Source: Bacilli bacterium
GTDB taxonomy: Bacteria; Bacillota_I; Bacilli_A; RF39; UBA660
Reading direction: 5' to 3'
NCBI GenBank assembly: GCA_900772445.1
Contig: CAAHEL010000039.1
Span: 1-11,000, forward strand
Length of the DNA stretch: 11,000 bases
The position numbers and the translations under genes were made by a program. Shown in pieces: positions 6,711 to 11,000 of the stretch. How positions within the stretch are numbered: position 1 is the stretch's first letter; each line of letters opens with the position of its first letter. The notes beneath the pieces are model-generated. The model saw only the letters and a list, made by a program, of their open reading frames with translations, was not told the DNA's origin and ran no database searches.

Positions 6711-7673
6711 ATGTATATTTTTAATCTAATTAATGATTTTAATACTTTAGATGTTATTATATTAATTGTAGTTATCTTTATCTTTATATTTTTAGTTTTC
6801 CTAACTTCAAGTTTAATGAAAAAAAATAAAGAACTAAGAGAAGCTTTGTCTAAAAATATAAAAAATGACGAAGAAGAAATTCCCTTAAAGAAGACTAACT
6901 CTTTTGTTAAAGAAGATGCCTTTGTTAAAAATGATGTAGTTAATAATGTTGCTAATAATATAGAAGGTATAAATAATATAGATATAAATAGTAATAGAAA
7001 TATAGATACAAATACCAACGAAGCAGTAATTAATAAAAATAATATAGATGATGAAATAATAATTAATAATAAAGAAATTGATAACAAAGAAGTTGATAAT
7101 AAATTGATTTCTGATATCAAAGAAGAAATTAAATTAGAAGACAATATAAGCACAATGAATAAAAATGACATCGATGAGATATTAAATAAAATACCAGTTA
7201 CAGAAAGTGGTCCTTATAAAAGAAATGTTCTTAGAGAAATTAATACTAGAAGTCAAACTTCCCCAGTAAATATTGGTAATGTTACAGTTGAAGTTCCTAA
7301 AATTAAAGTAACTAGTTATGTTAAAAAAGAGGAAATACCAGAAAATAATAAGAATATTAATACCTCAGAGGACTCTAATAATATTAGTAAGAGTTTAGAT
7401 GATCCTAATAATCAAAATAATATTACTCAAAATAATACTACTCAAAATAATAAAGATTATTTACAAGAAATATCTGAAAAAATAGCAAGTGAATTAACCC
7501 CACACACTATTGAACTTACTGATTACGAAAAACAACAAGAAGAAGAAGCAATTATTAGTTATCAAGAATTACTAAAAACAAAAGATAATAACGAAGATAA
7601 TTATGAAAATGATGATGAAGAAATTGATTCATTTATTGATGAATTAAAAAAGTTTAGAACAAATTTAGAATAG
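6711..7673 (+). CDS. membrane-anchored Asn/Glu/Lys-rich protein of unknown function
   Basis: I do not recognise this 320-residue protein. One hydrophobic helix lies at about 14-33 (DVIILIVVIFIFIFLVFLTS), followed at once by MKKNKELR, so the positive-inside rule puts the long C-terminal part in the cytoplasm. Residues about 50-155 and 210-250 are low-complexity Asn, Asp, Glu, Ile and Lys, probably disordered. Two stretches look more like real sequence: IPVTESGPYKRNVLREINTR with its continuation (about 161-205), and a C-terminal acidic helical region (about 249-320) ending IDSFIDELKKFRTNLE. The start is ATG 6711 behind GTGAGGTG; a GTG 12 bases upstream lies in that ribosome site. Its TAG stop lies inside the ribosome site of the CofE-like gene, so both are probably made together. 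A tethering or scaffold role is a guess. Confidence 0.78.
   Translation: MYIFNLINDFNTLDVIILIVVIFIFIFLVFLTSSLMKKNKELREALSKNIKNDEEEIPLKKTNSFVKEDAFVKNDVVNNVANNIEGINNIDINSNRNIDTNTNEAVINKNNIDDEIIINNKEIDNKEVDNKLISDIKEEIKLEDNISTMNKNDIDEILNKIPVTESGPYKRNVLREINTRSQTSPVNIGNVTVEVPKIKVTSYVKKEEIPENNKNINTSEDSNNISKSLDDPNNQNNITQNNTTQNNKDYLQEISEKIASELTPHTIELTDYEKQQEEEAIISYQELLKTKDNNEDNYENDDEEIDSFIDELKKFRTNLE
7413..7457 (+). repeat. three-copy 15-base tandem repeat within a coding region
   Basis: Units CAAAATAATATTACT, CAAAATAATACTACT and CAAAATAATAAAGAT follow head to tail and encode QNNIT-QNNTT-QNNKD. The period is a multiple of three, so gain or loss of a unit would keep the frame. It lies in the disordered linker of the membrane-anchored protein and probably arose by replication slippage. 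Confidence 0.8.
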
Positions 7674-7685
7674 GAGTGTAATAAT

Positions 7686-8876
7686 ATGGAAAGATATGTT
7701 GGAACAGTAGTAAGAGGAATTAGAACACCAATTATTAAAGAAGGTAATGATTTAGCAAGTATTGTTGTTGAATCTTTATTACGTGCAAAAGAAAGCGAAG
7801 GATTTGAATTTAGAGATAAAGATATAGTTGCAGTAACCGAAGCAGTTTGTAGTATTGCTTCTGGAAATTATGTTAGTATTGATGAAATAGCAAGTGATAT
7901 TAAAAATAAATTTCCTAGTGGTGAAATTGGTATCGTATTTCCAATATTAAGTAGAAATAGATTTTCAATGATTTTAAAAGCAATTGCTCGTGGAGTAAAC
8001 AAAATAACTATGCAACTTAGTTACCCATCAGATGAAGTAGGTAATCACTTATTTGATGATAACTTATTAGATGAATATGGCATTAACCCTTATAGTGATG
8101 TACTTTCTTTAGAAGAATATAATAAGTATTTTGGTAATATAGTTCATACATTTACTGGAGTTAATTATGTTGATTTTTATAAAACTTTAGTAGAAAGTGA
8201 AAATTGTAAAATAGATTTTATATTCTCAAATAATCCAAAAACAATTCTAGATTATACTAAAGACGTACTTGCTTGTGATATTCATACTAGAGAAAAAACA
8301 AAGAAAGTTCTTAAAGAAAATGGTGGAAATATTATTTTAGGACTTGATGACATTATGTGTGAAAGCATTAATGGTAGTAAGTATAATTTACAATATGGAT
8401 TACTTGGTTCAAATAAATCTACCGAAGAAAGACTAAAACTATTTCCTACAAATGGTCAAGAATTAGTTAATGAAATTCAAAGAAAATTAAAAGAAGTAAC
8501 TGGAAAAAATATCGAAGTTATGATTTATGGAGATGGAGCATTTAAAGATCCAGTTGGTAAAATATGGGAACTTGCTGATCCAGTTGTATCTCCGGCATAC
8601 ACTAGTGGTTTAGAAGGCACACCAAATGAAATAAAATTAAAATATGTATCAGATAACAAATATGCTAATTTAAGAGATGAAGAACTAGCAAATGCTATAA
8701 AAGAAGAAATAAAACATAAAAATAGTGATTTAAAAGGTAAAAACGTTTCTTTAGGTACTACTCCAAGAAAATTAACTGACTTAATTGGTTCACTTTGTGA
8801 TTTAACTAGTGGAAGTGGAGATAAAGGAACACCAGTTGTATATATTCAAGGATATTTTGATAATTATGCCTCTTAA
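7686..8876 (+). CDS. CofE-like protein (coenzyme F420-0:L-glutamate ligase family)
   Basis: The 396-residue protein resembles the long Firmicutes branch of the CofE family. True CofE adds glutamate to F420-0 using GTP. The family-like N-terminal stretch is DIVAVTEAVCSIASGNYV (46-63), matching the D-x-V-V-V-T-x-K-V-V-S-x-A-x-G-R pattern of CofE only in part: the usual Lys and the final Arg are missing. YGDGAFKDPVGKIWELADPV (281-300) and the glycine-rich SGSGDKGTP (375-383) are the other striking blocks. There is no signal peptide or membrane helix. F420 is not known from most Firmicutes and no other F420 gene is in the window, so the real substrate is open. ATG 7686 follows AGGAGTG, which includes the previous gene's TAG stop; the gene closes a two-gene operon. 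The family is recalled from sequence character, not searched. Confidence 0.8.
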   Translation: MERYVGTVVRGIRTPIIKEGNDLASIVVESLLRAKESEGFEFRDKDIVAVTEAVCSIASGNYVSIDEIASDIKNKFPSGEIGIVFPILSRNRFSMILKAIARGVNKITMQLSYPSDEVGNHLFDDNLLDEYGINPYSDVLSLEEYNKYFGNIVHTFTGVNYVDFYKTLVESENCKIDFIFSNNPKTILDYTKDVLACDIHTREKTKKVLKENGGNIILGLDDIMCESINGSKYNLQYGLLGSNKSTEERLKLFPTNGQELVNEIQRKLKEVTGKNIEVMIYGDGAFKDPVGKIWELADPVVSPAYTSGLEGTPNEIKLKYVSDNKYANLRDEELANAIKEEIKHKNSDLKGKNVSLGTTPRKLTDLIGSLCDLTSGSGDKGTPVVYIQGYFDNYAS

Positions 8877-8888
8877 GGGCATTTTTTT
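8866..8888 (+). terminator. terminator after the CofE-like gene
   Basis: ATGCC (8866-8870) pairs with GGCAT (8878-8882) around a seven-base loop that contains the TAA stop, and a run of seven T (8882-8888) follows directly. The stem is short but GC-rich for this genome and the T run is clean. Confidence 0.72.
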
Positions 8889-8889
8889 C

Positions 8890-8923
8890 TATAATTGATA
8901 GTTATATTTTAGTAATAATAATT
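8890..8923 (+). promoter_or_regulatory. possible promoter of the Nudix gene
   Basis: Two readings compete. A perfect TATAAT lies at 8890-8895, right after the terminator T run, but its -35 would fall in the hairpin (TGCCTC) and is poor. Alternatively TTGATA at 8895-8900 is a good -35 with TAATAA-like -10 hexamers at 8913-8921, at spacings that are not ideal. Neither has the TGn element seen at the other promoters. A separate promoter is expected because a terminator precedes the gene. Confidence 0.35.
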
Positions 8924-8942
8924 AAATATTAAAGGAGAAAAA

Positions 8943-9434
8943 ATGATGGAAATATTAGATTTATATAATGATTTAGGAGAAAAACTTAAAGAAACCATAA
9001 TCAGAGGTGAAAAACCTGATAAGGGTAAAAATATTATGTTATCAGTTATCTTTATAAAAAATAATGAAGATAAATATCTAATCCAAAAAACTTCAAAAGC
9101 AAAGGGAAACTATTTTTCCTCAACTGGAGGACACGTTACCCAAGGAGAAAACGGATTAGAAACAATTAAACGAGAATTAGAAGAAGAATTAGACATAGTT
9201 AACATTAGTGATAAAATACAACATATTAAAACTTTTAAGTATCCAACAAAACCTTGCATATTTAATGTATATTTATTGAAAGTAGAACAACCAGATATAT
9301 CAGAACTAAAACTACAAAAAGAAGAAGTCGAAGAAGTAAAACTTTTAACCTCTAAAGAAATTGAAGATATTATTAATAATGGTAACTTTTTAGAATCTCA
9401 CGCATATATTTTTAAGAATTTTATTAATTGCTAG
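8943..9434 (+). CDS. Nudix hydrolase
   Basis: A 163-residue Nudix-fold enzyme, the usual size for one domain. Such enzymes cleave a nucleoside or other diphosphate linked to another moiety, using Mg2+. The Nudix box runs from G63 (GHVTQGE, 63-69) to RELEEELDI (77-85), with E78, E81 and E82 as the metal ligands; the usual Gly near its end is D84. The N-terminus, LDLYNDLGEKLKETIIRGEK, recalls the start of IDI/YfcD-like Nudix proteins. A C-terminal helix follows KLLTSKEIEDII. The substrate cannot be named. Two adjacent ATG codons (8943 and 8946) follow AAAGGAG; both spacings are acceptable, so the start is uncertain by one residue. A terminator lies before it and a long spacer after it, so it is probably transcribed alone. 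Confidence 0.92.
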   Translation: MMEILDLYNDLGEKLKETIIRGEKPDKGKNIMLSVIFIKNNEDKYLIQKTSKAKGNYFSSTGGHVTQGENGLETIKRELEEELDIVNISDKIQHIKTFKYPTKPCIFNVYLLKVEQPDISELKLQKEEVEEVKLLTSKEIEDIINNGNFLESHAYIFKNFINC

Positions 9435-9582
9435 TAAATTAATTTCTTCAAAAAGTAAAAAAATTTCTTTTGATTTGATATTTCAAAATAGAAATAACCT
9501 TTTGTAAAAAAGTTAGCATATGACTAATTTCTCTAGATATTTATCTTGTGATTTTTTTATCTTGCAATTTTTTGTTTTTCTA
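9435..9582 (+). other. non-coding spacer with weak hairpins
   Basis: I see no gene here. Two small inverted repeats stand out: TTTTGA with TCAAAA around 9463-9487, with no T run after it on the + strand, and AAGTTAG/CTAATTT (about 9510-9530) around a CATATGA loop, followed by a pyrimidine-rich stretch. Either could be a weak terminator for the Nudix gene or an operator for the surface protein gene. The stretch 9549-9582 is T-rich. Confidence 0.4.
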
Positions 9583-9611
9583 TTGTAATAAACCAAATAC
9601 TATGATAAAAT
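9583..9611 (+). promoter_or_regulatory. promoter of the surface protein gene, extended -10
   Basis: TTGTAA (9583-9588), a 17-base spacer and TAAAAT (9606-9611) preceded by TGA. It shares the block TATGATAAAATTA with the promoter at 6651-6680. Transcription would start near 9618, leaving a leader of about 50 bases that holds two further TAGAT motifs (9622 and 9640; a first lies at 9612) and ends in the ribosome site AAAAGGAGTG. Confidence 0.62.
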
Positions 9612-9669
9612 TAGATTAAAGTAGATAGAGATATTTATTTAGATAGTTTTAGGTAAAAGGAGTGAAAAA

Positions 9670-11000
9670 ATGAAGGAGAAAAAAAGTCTAAAATTATTAA
9701 TTGGTGGACTATGTGTAATAGTTTTTGGTTTTGGATTTGCTAGCATTTTAAAAAATGTTGGTATTAGTTATGCACTTGGTAGCACTGGTAAGGATATAGA
9801 TGATTATTGGTGTCCACTTGGCAACCTAAATTACGCTGGTGAAAATATTGATTATCCACTAAGAGATAGTAGTAATGAATTTTCTTGTAGATTAACTGCA
9901 TCTAATGCTTCTGAAAATGTGTCAGGATCTGTAGCTTGCCAAAGTTATATTGATAAGTATGGTAGTACATATGGAATTACTAAAGGAACATATGTTGAGT
10001 CTGATTCTTATAGTTGCCATTATGATCCAATTAAGAAAAGTTGTTATTTATGCGCCTCAAGTAGTGGTTCAATTTATCGTTGGGGTGCTGGTTTTGGTTC
10101 TAGTTGTACTATTAAGTCAGAATACACAACTCAAACAGCATGTGAAGCTCAAAATAGTAGTGGTGGAGAAACAGGGGGTGGTGATACACCAACTCCAACA
10201 ACTTATGCCGTAACATTTAATATGGAAGCGGGAGATGTTCTTAAGAAAAATGGCACAACACAATCTAGTAAAACATTTAATTTATCATCTATTAATTATG
10301 CTGATTGGACTGCTACTAGAAGTGGAAATACATTTAATGGTTGGGCAACTAGTACATCAGCTTGTGCTAATGCCGTAAAATCTGGTTCTGTAACACTTAC
10401 AAAAGCATTATCATTAGTTCCTTGCTTTACTAAGAATAGTAGTGGCGGTGGAGAAACAGGTGGCGGAGATACACCAACTCCAACAACTTATCCGGTAACA
10501 TTCAATATGGAACTTATGGATGAACTTATTAAAAATGGTACAAAACAATCTAATAGAACATTTAATTTATCATCTATTAATTACGCTGATTGGGCTGCAG
10601 TTAGAGAAGGAGCTACATTCCTTGGCTGGGCTACAAGCGCATCATCTTGCGCTAGTGCCGTAAAATCTGGTTCAGTAACATTAACAAAAGCAATATCTTT
10701 AGTTCCTTGTTTCGAAGGTGGAGAATATATAGTAACATTTAATATGGATGATGGTGATGAGTTATTGAGAGATGGACTAACTCAAAATACTAACACATTT
10801 AAATTAGATAAAATAGCATTTTCTGACTGGGAAGCAAATAGAACAGGAACTATATTTCTTGGCTGGTCTGAAGATAGTGAATGTACTGCTCCAATAAAAT
10901 CTGGTACAATTACTTTAAAAAGAAGTATGTCATTTTACCCTTGTTTTAATGGCAGTAAAAAATACAATGTATCCTTTGATGTTAGTGGTGGAACATTATA
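9670..11000 (+). CDS. secreted, cysteine-rich surface protein with InlB B/Listeria-Bacteroides-type repeats (3' end outside window)
   Basis: The frame is open from ATG 9670 to the window edge (443 codons, no stop). MKEKKSLK followed by a hydrophobic stretch (about 9-26) is a signal peptide or anchor; SYA at 33-35 is a possible cleavage site. Residues 45-160 form a head with eight cysteines (48, 73, 90, 116, 125, 128, 146, 158), including CYLC (125-128) and a later Y-R-W. A Gly/Thr/Pro linker (162-178) leads to repeats at 179-253, 274-348 and 353-426, and a fourth begins at about 432. Each repeat starts Y-x-V-T-F-N-M and contains a G-W motif, as in List_Bact_rpt (InlB B-repeat) domains, which occur on the outside of Gram-positive cells. 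The ribosome site AAAAGGAGTG and a promoter precede it. Cell-wall anchoring would be encoded in the missing part. Adhesion is plausible but inferred. Confidence 0.88.
   Translation, partial: MKEKKSLKLLIGGLCVIVFGFGFASILKNVGISYALGSTGKDIDDYWCPLGNLNYAGENIDYPLRDSSNEFSCRLTASNASENVSGSVACQSYIDKYGSTYGITKGTYVESDSYSCHYDPIKKSCYLCASSSGSIYRWGAGFGSSCTIKSEYTTQTACEAQNSSGGETGGGDTPTPTTYAVTFNMEAGDVLKKNGTTQSSKTFNLSSINYADWTATRSGNTFNGWATSTSACANAVKSGSVTLTKALSLVPCFTKNSSGGGETGGGDTPTPTTYPVTFNMELMDELIKNGTKQSNRTFNLSSINYADWAAVREGATFLGWATSASSCASAVKSGSVTLTKAISLVPCFEGGEYIVTFNMDDGDELLRDGLTQNTNTFKLDKIAFSDWEANRTGTIFLGWSEDSECTAPIKSGTITLKRSMSFYPCFNGSKKYNVSFDVSGGTL
10204..10947 (+). repeat. three tandem coding repeats of 74-75 codons with a duplicated linker
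   Basis: Units lie at 10204-10428, 10489-10713 and 10726-10947; a fourth starts at 10963. Units 1 and 2 share 58 of 75 residues by eye, unit 3 is more diverged. Linkers 10153-10203 (NSSGGETGGGDTPTPTT) and 10435-10488 (the same with one more Gly) precede units 1 and 2 and differ mostly at silent positions, so the duplicated unit was about 285 bases, linker plus repeat. Only EGGE separates units 2 and 3. Confidence 0.9.

Noticed and set aside
6680..7171. A minus-strand open frame with a very hydrophobic Leu/Ser/Ile product
   Set aside because: It is the complement of the Asn/Asp/Glu-rich region of the membrane-anchored gene. The apparent membrane protein is a composition artefact.
7248..7268. 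The peptide RSQTSPV, also present in PheS (170-176), as a sign of shared ancestry or a PheS fragment
   Set aside because: Only seven residues match and the flanks differ completely. In a Ser/Thr-containing linker this is most likely chance.
7413..7457. The 15-base direct repeats as a CRISPR array
   Set aside because: There are no spacers, the units are head to tail, they lie in frame within a gene, and they encode a Gln/Asn linker.
9612..9644. Three TAGAT motifs in the leader of the surface protein gene as a regulator binding site
   Set aside because: They are unevenly spaced (10 and 18 bases apart) and only five bases long in very AT-rich DNA, so chance cannot be excluded.
9950..10213. An 87-codon frame on the + strand in a second frame of the surface protein gene
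   Set aside because: The frame starting at 9670 has the promoter, ribosome site, signal peptide and repeats. The other frame has no ribosome site and low-complexity sequence.
1..11000. Mycoplasma-type genetic code (TGA read as Trp)
   Set aside because: TGA ends the ATPase gene exactly where the next gene starts, and also ends the gene at 2269. Trp residues in pheS, pheT and the surface protein are TGG.

Overview
The window is a stretch of very AT-rich bacterial chromosome with every gene on the + strand. It looks like a low-GC Firmicute, probably one of the Bacilli close to the Erysipelotrichia/RF39/Mollicutes branch. The grounds are a T-box leader on pheST, strong AGGAG-type ribosome sites, a bias to A/T-ending codons, and a surface protein with Listeria-Bacteroides-type repeats. 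TGA is used as a stop and Trp is TGG, so the standard bacterial code applies, not the Mycoplasma code. The placement comes from gene content only and is an inference.

Layout. (1) 1-1607: tail of an ABC exporter operon, with the last segment of a membrane protein, a MacB/LolD-type ATPase and a small four-helix FtsX-like permease. (2) 1615-2209: frr (ribosome recycling factor) with its own extended -10 promoter. (3) 2210-3000: a strong promoter, an unusual G7 ribosome site and a 243-residue soluble protein I do not recognise. (4) 3001-6630: a phenylalanine T-box with its conditional terminator, then pheS and pheT, closed by a hairpin terminator that overlaps the pheT stop. (5) 6651-8888: a promoter, a membrane-anchored Asn/Glu-rich protein and a CofE-like (F420-0:glutamate ligase family) enzyme, probably one two-gene operon, closed by a terminator. 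(6) 8943-9434: a single Nudix hydrolase. (7) 9435-9669: a gene-poor spacer with a promoter. (8) 9670 to the window end: the start of a large secreted, cysteine-rich protein with tandem beta-repeats, cut off by the window edge.

How the parts relate. The core is translation (frr, pheST) with Phe-tRNA control of pheST. The flanks are envelope functions: an exporter, a membrane-anchored disordered protein and a repeat-bearing surface protein. The points most worth a second look are the Cys-pair version of the repeats and the Cys-rich head in the surface protein, the CofE-like enzyme coupled to an unknown membrane protein, and the substitutions in the otherwise conserved phenylalanine pocket of PheS. 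I see no CRISPR array, insertion sequence, phage gene, tRNA or rRNA.
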